Source of the DNA: Thermococcus celericrescens
GTDB lineage: Archaea > Methanobacteriota_B > Thermococci > Thermococcales > Thermococcaceae
DNA: 64,000 nt
NCBI RefSeq assembly: GCF_001484195.1
Contig: NZ_LLYW01000013.1
Location: forward strand, 1 to 64,000
Direction of reading: 5' to 3'
Shown: one piece after another, positions 7,713 through 17,359 of the stretch
Numbering within the stretch: the first letter of the stretch is position 1
Layout: each line of letters begins with the position of its first letter
Translations under genes and position numbers: made by a program
The notes under the pieces: generated by a model
The model's database searches: none
The model's input: the letters and a program-made list of their open reading frames with translations, nothing else
What the model was told of the DNA's origin: nothing

Positions 7713-10526
7713 TCACCCCTTGGCGACGCCCATCGGGCGCATTCTCGCCACGAGGTTCGCTATTCCTGCCTGGTGGACGACGTTGACGACGTTGTCAACG
7801 CTCTTGTAAGCCCCTGGAGCCTCCTCGGCAACGACTCTGAGAGACGCCGCGCGGATGTAGATTCCCTGCCTTGCGAGCTCGTTCCTCAGCCTGTCGCCGC
7901 GGTACTGTCTCGTCGCGGCGTGCCTGCTCATCAGCCTTCCCGCACCGTGGCAGGAGCTACCGAAGGTCTCCTTCATCGAACCCTCCGCACCGGCCAGGAC
8001 GTAGCTCGCGGTTCCCATCGAGCCAGGAATCAGAACCGGCTGGCCGACGTCGCGGTAGGCCCTCGGCACGTCGGGGTGGCCGGCCGGGAATGCCCTCGTC
8101 GCTCCCTTCCTGTGAACCACGACCTTGACTTTCTTCCCATCGACCTCGTGCTCCTCGACCTTAGCTATGTTGTGGGCGACGTCGTAGACGATGCTCATCT
8201 CCATGTCCTCAGCCTTCCTCTTGAAGACCTCCTCGAAGCTCTCCCTGACCCAGTGGGTTATCATCTGCCTGTTGGCCCACGCGAAGTTGGCAGCGGCCTT
8301 CATCGCGGAGAAGTATCTCTGTCCCTCCTCTGTCTGGAAGGGAACACTGACAAGTTCTCTATCTGGCCACGGAACCCCATACTTCCGGTTGGCCTTCTCC
8401 ATTATCCTGAGGTAGTCGCTCGCCACTTGGTGCCCGAGCCCCCTGCTTCCGGTGTGAACCATGACAACGACCTGCCCCTCGAAGAGGCCGTAGGCTTCCG
8501 CTATCTTCTCGTCGAAGACCTTATCAACCACCTGAACCTCAAGGAAGTGGTTTCCTGAGCCGAGGGAACCGAGCTGTGGAGCGCCCCTTTGCTTTGCCTT
8601 CTGGCTGACGGCATTTGGATCCGCACCTTCCATCCTTCCGCCTTCCTCGAGGTGCTCCAAGTCCTCCTTCCAGCCGTAGCCGTTGTCAACTGCCCACTTG
8701 GCACCGTCAGCGAGAACGTCGTCAAGCTGCGTCCAGTGGAGTCTCACCCTTCCCTTGCTTCCCAGCCCGCTCGGGACGTTCTTGAAGAGCGTGTCCACGA
8801 GCTCCTTGATGCGAGGTCTTACTTCCTTCTCGGTGAGGTTGGTCCTGATTAAGCGGACGCCGCAGTTGTGGACGACAACGCCGTTGGCTATGAAGTTGTG
8901 GGCCTCGTGATAGACTCCGATGTCGTAGAGCCTTTTGGAGTCACTTTTTATCCTTTTGACTTCAATTACTGGATCAAGCACGAAGCCACCTTCAAGCCCG
9001 TAGGTCTTGAGAAAGCTCTCGAAGTCGGGTAGAAGTTCTCTCATCCTTCTGTTTCTCTGGACTAAGTTGCTCTCTGAGATGTTTTCTCCTATCACGATTT
9101 TTCTCCTCAAGTATTCCGCGAAGATCAGTGCGTAGGGTTTCTGGGCGGTGTATTCGTAGCCAATTCTGGAGAGGAAGTTGTACATCTCCCTCGTGTTGGA
9201 GTATATTACAAGCCTGTACATTACCCGATTGTCGTACTCTTTGACTTTTCTTACGTGCGAGGTGACTTCAAACTCCGCCAGCAGTTCTTTAATTGAATTT
9301 AGGAATCCCACGAGGCTTTCTTCGAGTTCTTTGGTCTTAACTGCAGTTAGGGATATGGAATTTGGCGTGTATTTATACTCATCTGAAATCAATGTCGGCT
9401 TGCTTCCGTCTGCACCGAAAAGCCCCGCTAGGAAGTTCCTCTTAACCCATTTGGGAGCCTTTTTGATCCATTCCGGAACGTCGAAGTCAACGTTGGTTTT
9501 CTTGCCCACCGGAGCACCCAGCTTAATGAGGAGTTTTGAAAACGCCTTTGATGTAACCTTTATCGAGTACTCAGTTCCCTCGGTCTCAAACTCTCCCCAT
9601 GCAGTCTTAACGTTCTCTTTTCTGATCCTTTTGTAGACTCTGGAGGCCCTGACGTTAAAGTAGAACTCGATATCCTTTCTAAGGGCCTCCAGTCCCACCT
9701 CGTCTCCGTAGAAGCCGGTGATTATCCGTTCCCTACCGTTCTTCTCGCGGTAAATGTTAAAGGACCCATCGCCTATAAAGTATCCCAGTATCCTTGCCAG
9801 AATCCCAATCCTTGGGTCGTTCATCCTCAGTGGGAGCAGTCCCCTCTCTTCCAAGTACTTAACCAGCTGTCTGTCTTCGTTTTTGAAATCTTCGCGAGTT
9901 AAGAGAACCCTCGGTTCGGGTTCTTCGTATTTCACTCCTTCGAATGGATAGACCGCAACTAAATCGCCGGGATTTAGGTCTTTTGCCATTATGTACCCGT
10001 TCTCTGTCAATACTGGATGGTCTCCCGAAGCCTTAAGGATTCTCCCACTTGCAAGATTTATTTCGTATATCTCCTCATCGGCGTCCCTCTCTGCAACCAG
10101 CATTATCCTTGAGTGATCGTTGTGGCCCTCCTTTGCGTCGTAAACCTTCAGTGGAACCTTTTTGAATGAATCGGGAAGATCTTTTACCTGGATCTTGAAT
10201 CCCAAATCACTTATGACCTCAGTCTCTTCGTGAAGACAATTCACATCGTATCCCACGCCCCCAGGGCTTATTATACCTTCTCTGGCGTCAAACGCCGCCA
10301 CTCCGCCAATCGGGAAGCCGTAGCCCTGGTGACCGTCGGGCATGACGATTGAGTACTTGTAGATGCCGGGCAGCATCGCAACGTTGGCAGCCTGCTCAAG
10401 GGTTCTGTCTCCCCTCATCTTCTCTATCAGCTGGTCGTCAGCGTAAACCCTGCCCGGAACGCGCATTCTCTTGTCGTACTTCGGTATCTCCCAGCGTATT
10501 TTATCTATCCTCTTCAGCGGCACCAT
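7713..10526 (-). CDS. rtcB: RNA-splicing ligase RtcB, intein-containing precursor
   Basis: The 937-residue precursor yields a host protein of 479 residues, the normal RtcB size, after removal of an intein (residues 97-554). RtcB joins 2',3'-cyclic phosphate and 5'-OH RNA ends in tRNA splicing and RNA repair, using GTP and Mn2+. Seen are [23 protein letters not shown] at the splice junction, [20 protein letters not shown], and the late HGAGR motif whose His is guanylylated. The ATG at 10526 is preceded by GGAGGTGGGAGG. It lies downstream of the genes for archease, its activator, and two RNA-modification proteins, as a likely RNA-processing operon. Confidence 0.96.
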   Translation of the reverse strand: MVPLKRIDKIRWEIPKYDKRMRVPGRVYADDQLIEKMRGDRTLEQAANVAMLPGIYKYSIVMPDGHQGYGFPIGGVAAFDAREGIISPGGVGYDVNCLHEETEVISDLGFKIQVKDLPDSFKKVPLKVYDAKEGHNDHSRIMLVAERDADEEIYEINLASGRILKASGDHPVLTENGYIMAKDLNPGDLVAVYPFEGVKYEEPEPRVLLTREDFKNEDRQLVKYLEERGLLPLRMNDPRIGILARILGYFIGDGSFNIYREKNGRERIITGFYGDEVGLEALRKDIEFYFNVRASRVYKRIRKENVKTAWGEFETEGTEYSIKVTSKAFSKLLIKLGAPVGKKTNVDFDVPEWIKKAPKWVKRNFLAGLFGADGSKPTLISDEYKYTPNSISLTAVKTKELEESLVGFLNSIKELLAEFEVTSHVRKVKEYDNRVMYRLVIYSNTREMYNFLSRIGYEYTAQKPYALIFAEYLRRKIVIGENISESNLVQRNRRMRELLPDFESFLKTYGLEGGFVLDPVIEVKRIKSDSKRLYDIGVYHEAHNFIANGVVVHNCGVRLIRTNLTEKEVRPRIKELVDTLFKNVPSGLGSKGRVRLHWTQLDDVLADGAKWAVDNGYGWKEDLEHLEEGGRMEGADPNAVSQKAKQRGAPQLGSLGSGNHFLEVQVVDKVFDEKIAEAYGLFEGQVVVMVHTGSRGLGHQVASDYLRIMEKANRKYGVPWPDRELVSVPFQTEEGQRYFSAMKAAANFAWANRQMITHWVRESFEEVFKRKAEDMEMSIVYDVAHNIAKVEEHEVDGKKVKVVVHRKGATRAFPAGHPDVPRAYRDVGQPVLIPGSMGTASYVLAGAEGSMKETFGSSCHGAGRLMSRHAATRQYRGDRLRNELARQGIYIRAASLRVVAEEAPGAYKSVDNVVNVVHQAGIANLVARMRPMGVAKG
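8865..10238 (-). mobile_element. Intein with LAGLIDADG homing endonuclease inside rtcB
   Basis: 458 residues begin with Cys ([10 protein letters not shown]) and end with [15 protein letters not shown] followed by extein Cys, all class 1 intein splice residues. Blocks seen are [12 protein letters not shown] (block B-like), two dodecapeptide motifs LGYFIGDGS and LAGLFGADG (DOD endonuclease active sites), and the final HN. The +1 extein residue is the RtcB Cys that binds the catalytic metal, so the ligase cannot work until splicing is complete. Confidence 0.95.
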
Positions 10527-10562
10527 CCTCCCACCTCCTGTTTAGATTACCCTAACGTTATT

Positions 10563-11027
10563 TTAAGCTTTCGTGGGGTCTTCGAGCTTCAGCCTCCTCT
10601 CCTTCGGCACGTAGTTTATGAGCCTGCCTTCCTTGGCCTTGGCCGAGCCGAGGTAGTAGGAGCGCCACTTGACTATCACCCATCCGTGAAGGTCTTTATC
10701 ATCAATCTCCACGCTCTCGCCGGCCAGATACCGCTTAGCCCTCCCGTCGTCCAGCTCAACGACGTTCTTTGTGGCTTTCGGCCCAACGAGGAAGGAACCT
10801 TCGATGCTCAGCCTTATCCCGTCGCTCTCCACCCTGCCGAAGTACACCCCGTTTCTGTCGGGGCCCCTGATTTCAAGGGAGCAGGGTTTCCAGGCGTAGA
10901 CCTTGTGATACCTCCCGCGTATCTCATAGAGGAGCTCCGGCGCATAGCCGTAGTTCTCAATGAGGAGCCTTTTGACGAGTTCGGCGTCATTTGTCTGCCC
11001 TATCTCCGCCCTCGGATTGTCGTTCAT
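10563..11027 (-). CDS. Stand-alone PUA/RsmF-type RNA-binding domain protein
   Basis: A 154-residue protein. The C-terminal half (ELDDGRAKRYLAGESVEI, then GWVIVKW, YLGSAKAKEGRLINYVPK) matches the PUA-like RNA-binding domain usually fused to the C-terminus of RsmF/NSUN-type m5C methyltransferases. Here it is a separate gene directly after such a methyltransferase: its ATG (11025-11027) overlaps the methyltransferase TGA. It probably works with that enzyme on rRNA or tRNA (inference). Frame continuation upstream of 11027 is antisense to nothing known and overlaps the methyltransferase, so I reject the longer start. Confidence 0.78.
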   Translation of the reverse strand: MNDNPRAEIGQTNDAELVKRLLIENYGYAPELLYEIRGRYHKVYAWKPCSLEIRGPDRNGVYFGRVESDGIRLSIEGSFLVGPKATKNVVELDDGRAKRYLAGESVEIDDKDLHGWVIVKWRSYYLGSAKAKEGRLINYVPKERRLKLEDPTKA

Positions 11028-11959
11028 GCCCCTCCCTCCGGCTTTACAATCTTTGCGATGAAAAACGCCTCGGTGTCGTTGTCGTTGGGATGAATCCTCA
11101 GGGCCTTTCTCAGCTCCTCCGAGTAGGTTCTCCCCTCCCACTCGAGGATCGGCTCGCTGGTCTTCACGGGCAGGTCTATGCGCTCGAGCCTCGCGTCGGT
11201 CTTCCGGAGCAGGTAATCGACGACCTCCTCGTTCTCTATGGGGTCTATGGTGCAGGTGGAGTAAACCAGCGTTCCGCCGGGCTTGAGCGCCCTGTAAGCT
11301 GCCATGATGAGCCTCTTCTGGATGTTCATGTACCGGACAACCTCTTTCATGCGCCACTCTGTCAGGAACCTCCATTTCTTCCGTATCATGCCAACCGAAG
11401 AGCACGGGGCATCCAGCAGGATCCTGTCAAAGCGATTCTCAAAGCGGGCAAAGTAAACGCCGTCCTTCACACTCACCCGGGTGTTCAAAACCCCCATCCT
11501 GTTGAGGTTCGCTATGAGAACGTTCGCCCTGCTTATTTTGGGGTCGTTGGCTATTATGCAGCCCTCGTTATTCATGTACTGAGCAATCTGGCCCGTCTTC
11601 GAGCCCGGCGCGGCGGCCATGTCGAGAACCAGCTCACCAGGTTTGGGGCCGAGGACGACGGGGGGTATCATGGAGCTCGCTTCCTGGCCAAAGATGAGGC
11701 CCAGGCTGTGCTCCGGCACCTTCGCGAGGTTGTCAACGTTGATGAAGAACCCCTCACGAACCCAGGGAACCGGTTCAAGCTCGAACTCCTCCTTAAGCCT
11801 CTCAACGACCACATCAAGCGGAGCCTTGAGGGTGTTCACCCTTATGCTCTGCCGCAGGGGTCGGATTATGAACTCCCAGAACTCGTCCGTGTCTTCAAGC
11901 ATCGAATAGCGCTCGTAAAAGGCGGGATTGGTCTCCTTAATCCTGTCCCTCGCGCTCAT
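11024..11959 (-). CDS. NOL1/NOP2/Sun (NSUN)-family RNA m5C methyltransferase
   Basis: 311 residues with SAM motif LDMAAAPGSKTGQIA, motif IV DAPCSSVG (catalytic-cycle Cys) and motif VI YSTCTIDPIENE (nucleophilic Cys in TCT). It should methylate cytosine C5 in tRNA or rRNA. The N-terminal region contains the RIRVNTLKAP-like segment (SIRVNTLKAP) of the family. Start ATG 11959 follows GGTGG, 9 bp after the archease stop. The usual C-terminal PUA is encoded separately by the next gene. Confidence 0.92.
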   Translation of the reverse strand: MSARDRIKETNPAFYERYSMLEDTDEFWEFIIRPLRQSIRVNTLKAPLDVVVERLKEEFELEPVPWVREGFFINVDNLAKVPEHSLGLIFGQEASSMIPPVVLGPKPGELVLDMAAAPGSKTGQIAQYMNNEGCIIANDPKISRANVLIANLNRMGVLNTRVSVKDGVYFARFENRFDRILLDAPCSSVGMIRKKWRFLTEWRMKEVVRYMNIQKRLIMAAYRALKPGGTLVYSTCTIDPIENEEVVDYLLRKTDARLERIDLPVKTSEPILEWEGRTYSEELRKALRIHPNDNDTEAFFIAKIVKPEGGA

Positions 11960-11968
11960 GGAACCACC

Positions 11969-12397
11969 TCAGATGTCCGGAACCAGCTGCGCCATCCATC
12001 TCCCGTCCGGCAGCTGTTCTATCTTCATCTCGTGGTAGGTTATCGCCTTCACCTCTTCCTTCGGCTCGTGCTTCTCGTAGTCGAGAACCTCGCCGCAGGC
12101 CTTCGCCCTGAGCCGGTAGCCTTCCCCGGCATTCTCTATCTCGACGTTAACGTCCCCAAAGACCAGACCATCCATGTCGTGAAGCACGAGAAGCTCCTCA
12201 AGGAAGTTGTACAGGAGCGCCATCAGGTCCTCGCCCTCGGCCTCGACCTCACGGCATTCTTTGCTCTCCACCTTCCTCACGTCAACCATCACATCAAAGA
12301 GCGCTAGGGCAACTGCTTCAAATGCCTCCTCGAGGCTCTCACCGTAGCCGCGGATGCCCACATCCGCCGTGTGCTCGTAGTGCTCCCACTCCCTCAT
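11969..12397 (-). CDS. Archease (RtcB activator)
   Basis: A 142-residue protein with [22 protein letters not shown] at the start (reported here as signature HTADVG), [16 protein letters not shown] and an acidic end LVPDI. Archease speeds guanylylation and turnover of the RtcB RNA ligase. It sits upstream of rtcB in the same strand with two RNA-modifying genes between them. The ATG at 12397 has GGAGGTGA upstream; a GTG at 12412 is possible but would put the Shine-Dalgarno inside the coding part. Confidence 0.93.
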   Translation of the reverse strand: MREWEHYEHTADVGIRGYGESLEEAFEAVALALFDVMVDVRKVESKECREVEAEGEDLMALLYNFLEELLVLHDMDGLVFGDVNVEIENAGEGYRLRAKACGEVLDYEKHEPKEEVKAITYHEMKIEQLPDGRWMAQLVPDI

Positions 12398-12609
12398 TCC
12401 CTCACCTCCCACAGCCCTTTCTTTGAAAGCGCTGGCGGAAATTTCGTTACTTTTAAATCCGCCCCTTCAAGATGCCGAGCATCAATTAACGTCTCCTCAT
12501 GAGCGTCCGCACTTGAAACGTACTGAGCCTGCATCTCCTCCATCACTCTCAAGGCAGGTTTTCCCTTGGCTTTGACTGATCCAAAGGATGGCTCCCCCAC
12601 TACTGGCAC
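12394..12609 (-). CDS. Small hypothetical ORF upstream of archease
   Basis: Up to 71 residues from GTG 12609; internal ATGs at 12543 and 12534 are equally possible. The TGA overlaps the archease ATG, and the archease Shine-Dalgarno lies in its last codons, suggesting translational coupling. I do not recognise the protein; it is hydrophilic with no membrane segment. It may not be real. Confidence 0.35.
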   Translation of the reverse strand: MPVVGEPSFGSVKAKGKPALRVMEEMQAQYVSSADAHEETLIDARHLEGADLKVTKFPPALSKKGLWEVRE

Positions 12610-12695
12610 CTATACTATCTCCGCTCACTGCTTAATAAACCCAACCATCGAAACCGTTAATTAGACCGCCGTCTAACCCTTCAGAGGTGGAGAAC

Positions 12696-13553
12696 ATGAG
12701 GGAAATAACGGCGCGAAGGATTATCGAGATGAAGGGGAAGGAAAAGATCGCGATGATAACCGCCTACGATTACCCGTCCGCACTGATAGCCGACAGGGCA
12801 GGGATGGACATCATCTTCATCGGCGATTCCCTAGGCATGGTTGTTTACGGCGAGGGGAACACGCTGAACGTTTCTATGGAGCAGATGGTCTTCCACACCA
12901 GGGCGGTCTCGAAGGCCGTCAAGAGGGCGCTCGTTCTGGCGGACATGCCCTTTGCGAGCTACGAGATAGACACCGACGAGGGCCTGAGGAACGCGGTTAG
13001 ACTGATACAGGCCGGTGCGGATGCCGTTAAGATCGAGGGCGGCTACGACCACAGGAAGCTCGTCAGAAAGCTCGTGCGCATGGGAATACCCGTCATGGGG
13101 CACACCGGGCTTACCCCGCAGCGCTATCTGAGGTTCGGGGGATACAGATTGATGGGGGAGACCGAGGAGGAGATCGAGGAAATCCTCCGCGACGCCAAGG
13201 CACTGGAGAAGGCGGGGGCCTTTGCGGTTGTCCTCGAGTTCACCCTCGCGGACGTGGCAAAACTCGTGACCGAAGAGATATCAATCCCCACGATCGGCAT
13301 TGGTGCCGGGCCGTGGGTCGACGGCCAGGTTCTCGTCTGGCATGACCTTCTCGGCATCTACGAGGAGACCCCACCCTTCGTCAAGAAGTACGCTGACATC
13401 GGCGGGATGATGCGCCTGGCGATTGAGAACTATCGTGAGGAGGTTAAGGGCGGCGCGTTTCCAGGCAGGGAGCACTACTGGGAGTTCCTCGATAAGGAGG
13501 ACTTCAGGAAAAAGGCCGCGCGTGCCCTGGAGAAACTGAGAGAGGAGGATTGA
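12696..13553 (+). CDS. panB: 3-methyl-2-oxobutanoate hydroxymethyltransferase
   Basis: A 285-residue TIM-barrel enzyme that makes ketopantoate from 2-oxoisovalerate and methylene-tetrahydrofolate for pantothenate/CoA synthesis. Diagnostic stretches are [53 protein letters not shown], and [21 protein letters not shown] 12696 has GAGGTGG upstream; GTG 12687 would give three more residues. It abuts the glycosyltransferase gene (TGA then ATG with no gap). Confidence 0.95.
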   Translation: MREITARRIIEMKGKEKIAMITAYDYPSALIADRAGMDIIFIGDSLGMVVYGEGNTLNVSMEQMVFHTRAVSKAVKRALVLADMPFASYEIDTDEGLRNAVRLIQAGADAVKIEGGYDHRKLVRKLVRMGIPVMGHTGLTPQRYLRFGGYRLMGETEEEIEEILRDAKALEKAGAFAVVLEFTLADVAKLVTEEISIPTIGIGAGPWVDGQVLVWHDLLGIYEETPPFVKKYADIGGMMRLAIENYREEVKGGAFPGREHYWEFLDKEDFRKKAARALEKLREED

Positions 13554-14222
13554 ATGCTGGATGAAAAACGGGTAAGCGTTGTGATTCCAGCGTACAACGA
13601 AGAAAAGCGCCTTCCCAGCGTTCTGGGCAGGATACCGGACTTTATCGATGAGGTAGTGGTCGTGGACGACGGCTCCGGCGATGGGACTTACAATGTAGCA
13701 CGGGCGTTCTCCGAGAAGGACCCCAGGACAAAGGCGATTAGACTCGAGAGGAACTGCGGCAAGGGCTGCGCAATGAGAAGGGGCGTTGAGGAGGCCTCTG
13801 GGGACGTGATAGTTTTCATCGACGCCGACGGACAGCACAGGCCGGAGGAGATAATAAAGCTCGTCGAGCCCATAGTCCGCGGTGAGGCCGATCTGGTGAT
13901 AGGGGCAAGGAAGGTCGAGGAGGCTGGAAAAAGGCCGCTGCACAGGAGAATCAGCAACATCCTGACGACACGGCTTATACGCCTCAAACTGGGGCGCTAT
14001 GTCTACGACACCCAGAGCGGGTTCAGGGCCTACAGACGGGAGTTCCTTCCGGAAATAGAGAGCGACCGCTACGAGGTTGAGACGGAGATGCTCCTGAAGG
14101 CCGCAAAGATGGGCGCCAGGATAAAGGAAGTTCCTGTGGGCATGATATACGACCCATCGAGGGAGGGCCGCTTCGGGATCAGGGACGTGTTCCGCTTCAT
14201 CAGGGCGTACCTTCGGTTTTGA
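13554..14222 (+). CDS. GT2 family glycosyltransferase (dolichol-phosphate sugar synthase-like)
   Basis: 222 residues of a GT-A fold: VSVVIPAYNEEKRLP, VVVDDGSGDGTY, IVFIDADGQH (DxD metal motif) and TQSGFRAYRRE. Length and motifs resemble Dpm1/AglD-type enzymes that load a sugar from a nucleotide onto dolichol phosphate. No membrane segments follow the catalytic domain. It directly follows panB and ends overlapping the convergent EamA gene by 23 bp. A role in the AglB glycan pathway is plausible but not shown. Confidence 0.87.
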   Translation: MLDEKRVSVVIPAYNEEKRLPSVLGRIPDFIDEVVVVDDGSGDGTYNVARAFSEKDPRTKAIRLERNCGKGCAMRRGVEEASGDVIVFIDADGQHRPEEIIKLVEPIVRGEADLVIGARKVEEAGKRPLHRRISNILTTRLIRLKLGRYVYDTQSGFRAYRREFLPEIESDRYEVETEMLLKAAKMGARIKEVPVGMIYDPSREGRFGIRDVFRFIRAYLRF

Positions 14223-15054
14223 CCTTACTTTTAACCTTTATCGCCCCCAAGGTTCCAGCGGTTATGAGGGCGAAACCAACGACATGATAGAGGGTCAGCG
14301 TCTCCCCCAGCAGCACACTGACGCCTATTGCAACCGCCGGGGCCGGGGTTATTATGGCCGTTGCCTTGGAGAGGTTGATGCGCTTTATCGATCCGTACCA
14401 CACGAGCTGACCGGCCGCTATCACCAGACCCTCTGCGATTACAAAGCCTGAGAACTCAAGTCCGGACGCAGCCGCCAGAGGCAGGAGAAGGAGGAACCCG
14501 AAGGTGTTACGAAGGGCCGCTATCGTCTGGGGGCTGTAGGGAAGCCTCTTGGCTATAACGTGGCCCAGCTGCCAGAAGAGGGGCACGAGGAGGAGCAGAA
14601 GATCACCCAGCCTGAGCTCAACCGAATGTCCCGGAACCATGATAAAAACCAGGCCCACCAGGATAACTAGGGAATACACCACAAGGCGCTTCGTTATCCT
14701 CTCCCCCAGGAGGAGCCACGCTAGAAGGAACGACCACAGAACCTCGCTCCTCGTTATGAGGGCGGCGTTTATTGCGGTGCTCATCCGGGCCCCAAAGGAG
14801 TACGCAAGATAGGCGAGCGCAGTTCCGAAGAAACCTACCAGAAACGCCGGTTTTATTCCGGCGGGATTTTCATGGATCTCATCCAGCCCCCCACTCCAGC
14901 CGACCGCTGTCCAGAGAATGAGAGATGCAAGCAGGGCAGAGAGGGCAGCGAAACTAATGGGACTGGTTGGGTTGGACTTTATAACAACCGGCTCAAGTCC
15001 GTATATCACCATCCCCAAGAGCGCCAGGGCGGTCCCCAGAGCTTCGCGCCGCAT
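14200..15054 (-). CDS. EamA/DMT-superfamily membrane transporter
   Basis: 284 residues with about ten hydrophobic helices in two EamA repeats (first about 5-138, second about 145-280, the latter ending PAVAIGVSVLLGETLTLYHVVG). The family exports metabolites or amino acids; the substrate is unknown. Start ATG 15054 (MRREALG); a TTG at 15060 is an alternative. The last residues are basic. Confidence 0.85.
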   Translation of the reverse strand: MRREALGTALALLGMVIYGLEPVVIKSNPTSPISFAALSALLASLILWTAVGWSGGLDEIHENPAGIKPAFLVGFFGTALAYLAYSFGARMSTAINAALITRSEVLWSFLLAWLLLGERITKRLVVYSLVILVGLVFIMVPGHSVELRLGDLLLLLVPLFWQLGHVIAKRLPYSPQTIAALRNTFGFLLLLPLAAASGLEFSGFVIAEGLVIAAGQLVWYGSIKRINLSKATAIITPAPAVAIGVSVLLGETLTLYHVVGFALITAGTLGAIKVKSKVKTEGTP

Positions 15055-15241
15055 ACCCAACCTTTGGTTCTCTGGGTTTATAAACCTCCCAGTAGTGCGC
15101 CTGGAAGCCGACCACGGGTGGATAGTACCTGCCGCCGCGGTGCTCCAACATCCTGGATTTTGTCCAAGTATGTATTAAAACAGCAAAAATTGGGGATATT
15201 GGTGATAAAATCGTCTAAAATCAAGACTTTGAGTCACAATG

Positions 15242-15249
15242 TTTAAATA
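15242..15249 (+). promoter_or_regulatory. TATA box (TTTAAATA)
   Basis: TTTAAATA lies about 36 bp before the ATG cluster of the small membrane protein gene, in an AT-rich stretch of the 224-bp intergenic region 15055-15278. No other feature is seen in that gap. Confidence 0.55.
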
Positions 15250-15278
15250 GGGCAGATACTATTTTGTAAATCGAGGGA

Positions 15279-15716
15279 ATGATGATGGCCGCGATAACCG
15301 TGAGGCCCCCGACCCTGAAAAAAATGGAAGCCCTCGGTTTCTCCCTCATGATAGTGGTAGCCGTGCTTATGGCCGCCGCGGTGTGGGGGGGCCCTCACAG
15401 GTTCCAAGAGGACGTCGTGCTGAACTCCGGGGAGTACTATCTTTACACGCTCAACGGTCATCAGTGGAGCACCGTGTACTTTTCGATAAAATCCACACAG
15501 CCGGTGACGGTCTGCATCACCGATGGAACTGGCGTTGAAATGCTCAAATCTGGAGAAGGGCCCCTGTGCTTCTTCAAGGCGGAGGACACAACCAGCATTG
15601 AGAAGATCTGGAGGTTCCCGGAGAAGGGTCCGCTCTACCTGGTGCTGGTCCCGGCCCCGGGTACTCGGCAGGCCATAGTCTCAATTACGGTAAAGAGCGG
15701 GCTGGTTCTGTGGTGA
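15279..15716 (+). CDS. Hypothetical membrane-anchored protein
   Basis: About 145 residues. A single N-terminal hydrophobic segment (GFSLMIVVAVLMAAAVWG, about 20-37) is followed by an outside domain of some 105 residues that looks beta-rich, like a small jelly-roll or lipocalin-like sensor. No family is recognised. Three ATGs in tandem (15279, 15282, 15285) leave the exact start open. It is the last chromosomal gene before the integrated element. Confidence 0.75.
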   Translation: MMMAAITVRPPTLKKMEALGFSLMIVVAVLMAAAVWGGPHRFQEDVVLNSGEYYLYTLNGHQWSTVYFSIKSTQPVTVCITDGTGVEMLKSGEGPLCFFKAEDTTSIEKIWRFPEKGPLYLVLVPAPGTRQAIVSITVKSGLVLW

Positions 15717-15745
15717 CCATCGGGATGATCTGACTCTGTCAAGGC

Positions 15746-16786
15746 TTGAACGTTAGGATCTCCACGGTTGCAACGTATAATAGGAGCCGTTACATAGAAG
15801 ACGCCATTTTACAGCGGCTTTCGACCAAAAGCGTGGCTTTTAGAAGGGAAGGACGGTTGTGGAGCCGGGAGCGGGATTTGAACCCGCGACCTGCGGATTA
15901 CGAGGGCGTCATCGCACTTAAAACGCTAAACGAAGTGTGGAGCCACGAGAAAAAGGCTTTTCTAAAGTGGCTTTCCCGTAAAATCGAGAGAGAACGGACA
16001 GTGAAGGACTACTACAACGCGCTTGAGACAATGTTCAATAACTATCAAATAACCTTGAACAAGAAGAGTATCAAAAGAACAATTGACACTCTCGGAAATA
16101 AGAAGAGGTACGTCTACGGTCTCAGGAACTTTCTCAAATATCTTGCAGAGAAGGAAATCCTCGACGAAGAGTTTTCCAAGATGCTCCAAGAGGCCGCAAA
16201 AGCAAAGCGGAGTGGTGTGAGAGAGGTTCACCTCAATGACTATGAAGTGTCTGAGGCCTGGAAGCGCATTCAGGACCGCCGCGAGGAGGCTAGGCTCCTC
16301 TTCAAGGCGATGGTTTTCTCGGGAGTCCGACTCGCTCAGCTCATCAGGATGTTCGAGAGCTATGACCCGGCGAGGCTCCAGTTTCCTCTTGAAGGTATTG
16401 CCAGGTATCCGATCAAAGACATCTCCGAGGGCAAGAAGAGGGGATTTTGGGCGTACTTCCCGGCTGACTTTGTGCCAGAGTTGAAGAAATTCTCGGCAAA
16501 GGAGACGACCGCTTGGAAGTGGGTTCGCTATGGCCGCGTTTCGGCGAATAGCATCAGGAAATGGCACTACAACTTCCTGATCCGCAGAGGTGTTCCGGCC
16601 GACATCGCAGACTTCATCCAGGGCCGCGAGGCGGAGACAGTAGGCGCCAGGCACTACCTCAACAAAACGCTTCTCGCCGACGAGTGGTATTCTGCCGTGG
16701 TTGAGGATTTGAAGCTTGTTTTGGAAGGCGGCTGGCGCTCCAAACGCGCCAGGTTGGGAATTTCCCTCAGGGGTGATGATAAATGA
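15746..16786 (+). CDS. SSV-type tyrosine recombinase, C-terminal fragment (IntC)
   Basis: The frame is open through attL but has no native start; residues encoded after 15905 are element-derived (293 codons). Joined in the circular form to IntN through the att site in the same frame, the integrase would be 365 residues. The catalytic domain shows an Arg in SGVRLAQL (box I candidate), a Lys in the GKKRGFWAYF beta-hairpin, SIRKWHYNFL with GVPADIADFIQGR (box II-like, archaeal type) and RHYLNKTLL with the likely nucleophilic Tyr. The assignment of each catalytic residue is by analogy. Separation from IntN means integration destroys the gene and traps the element unless the enzyme is supplied in trans. 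Confidence 0.88.
   Translation: MNVRISTVATYNRSRYIEDAILQRLSTKSVAFRREGRLWSRERDLNPRPADYEGVIALKTLNEVWSHEKKAFLKWLSRKIERERTVKDYYNALETMFNNYQITLNKKSIKRTIDTLGNKKRYVYGLRNFLKYLAEKEILDEEFSKMLQEAAKAKRSGVREVHLNDYEVSEAWKRIQDRREEARLLFKAMVFSGVRLAQLIRMFESYDPARLQFPLEGIARYPIKDISEGKKRGFWAYFPADFVPELKKFSAKETTAWKWVRYGRVSANSIRKWHYNFLIRRGVPADIADFIQGREAETVGARHYLNKTLLADEWYSAVVEDLKLVLEGGWRSKRARLGISLRGDDK
15776..15904. repeat. attL: left copy of 129-bp direct repeat with tRNA-Thr 3' fragment
   Basis: Identical base for base to 43347-43475. Bases 15860-15904 are the 3' 45 bp of tRNA-Thr including the encoded CCA (complement strand). Bases 15776-15859 are identical to part of the intN coding sequence and extend the repeat 84 bp beyond the tRNA end. 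Identity stops sharply at 15776. Confidence 0.95.
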
Positions 16787-17067
16787 GTGTCCTGAACTGG
16801 ATTTTTACCCTGCTCGTGCTCGGAGCGATGCTCTCTATACTATACGATATACTGTTCAGGCCCTGGAAGCTCATCAGAGAAGGCATCAATGACTTGGAGA
16901 GGCAACTCAAACTCCTCAACGGGCGCTTTGCCCGCTTGTGGGCTTTCATCATCGCGCCCTGGCTTTGGGGTGACGTGGAGCGGACTCGTGCTTTCGTTTC
17001 TCACAAGCTCACCCTGAAGAGGGCCGAGCTTGAGCTTTTTAAAAAGATACGGGAGGAGAGAAAATGA
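16783..17067 (+). CDS. Small membrane protein with amphipathic helix
   Basis: 94 residues. An N-terminal hydrophobic segment (LNWIFTLLVLGAMLSILYDIL) is followed by a basic, heptad-like helix. ATG 16783 overlaps the intC TGA. It is the first of a run of small membrane genes in the element; I recognise no family. Confidence 0.65.
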   Translation: MSVLNWIFTLLVLGAMLSILYDILFRPWKLIREGINDLERQLKLLNGRFARLWAFIIAPWLWGDVERTRAFVSHKLTLKRAELELFKKIREERK

Positions 17068-17198
17068 CTCCGCTCGGAATTATCTGGCTGTTTTTTGGTG
17101 GAGCGTTCGCGGTAGTGTTCTCTGCGCTGGCGTATGATGCTTTCACCGCCTGGTGGGAGGCCCGGAAGTGGGCCGAGCGGTACGGCAAGGAGGGATGA
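17064..17198 (+). CDS. Tiny single-span membrane protein, 44 aa
   Basis: ATG overlaps the previous TGA and follows GGGAGGAGAG. The 44 residues are one hydrophobic helix (GIIWLFFGGAFAVVFSALAY) followed by a Trp-rich charged tail (FTAWWEARKWAERYGKEG). Translational coupling with both neighbours supports it. Function unknown. Confidence 0.6.
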   Translation: MTPLGIIWLFFGGAFAVVFSALAYDAFTAWWEARKWAERYGKEG

Positions 17199-17202
17199 GG
17201 CC

Positions 17203-17352
17203 ATGATTAATCTCGCACCAGCCCTCAACAAGGCCCTCTATCAAGCAAGTTGCTACACGATTTGCCTTACTTTGACTTTCATTTTCGTGCTGACACTTGC
17301 TATGGTCACCCTCATGTTCGTGTTGATCTACTTGAAAAAATGTAGGAGGTGA
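17203..17352 (+). CDS. Small membrane protein, 49 aa
   Basis: MINLAPALNKALY leads into a long hydrophobic stretch (TICLTLTFIFVLTLAMVTLMFVLIY reported as residues 19-43) and ends KKCRR, so one membrane span with a basic cytoplasmic end. The ATG is 4 bp after the previous stop. A longer start at 17134 would overlap the 44-aa gene and is not favoured. Confidence 0.6.
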   Translation: MINLAPALNKALYQASCYTICLTLTFIFVLTLAMVTLMFVLIYLKKCRR

Positions 17353-17359
17353 GCGGAGG

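Noticed and set aside
10991-12307. 438-codon plus-strand open frame
   Set aside because: Antisense to the NSUN methyltransferase and archease; composition is that of a GC-rich shadow frame.
15746-16786. Complete stand-alone integrase
   Set aside because: The first part is the att direct repeat with a tRNA fragment, the N-terminal domain is at the far end of the element, and no Shine-Dalgarno precedes it.
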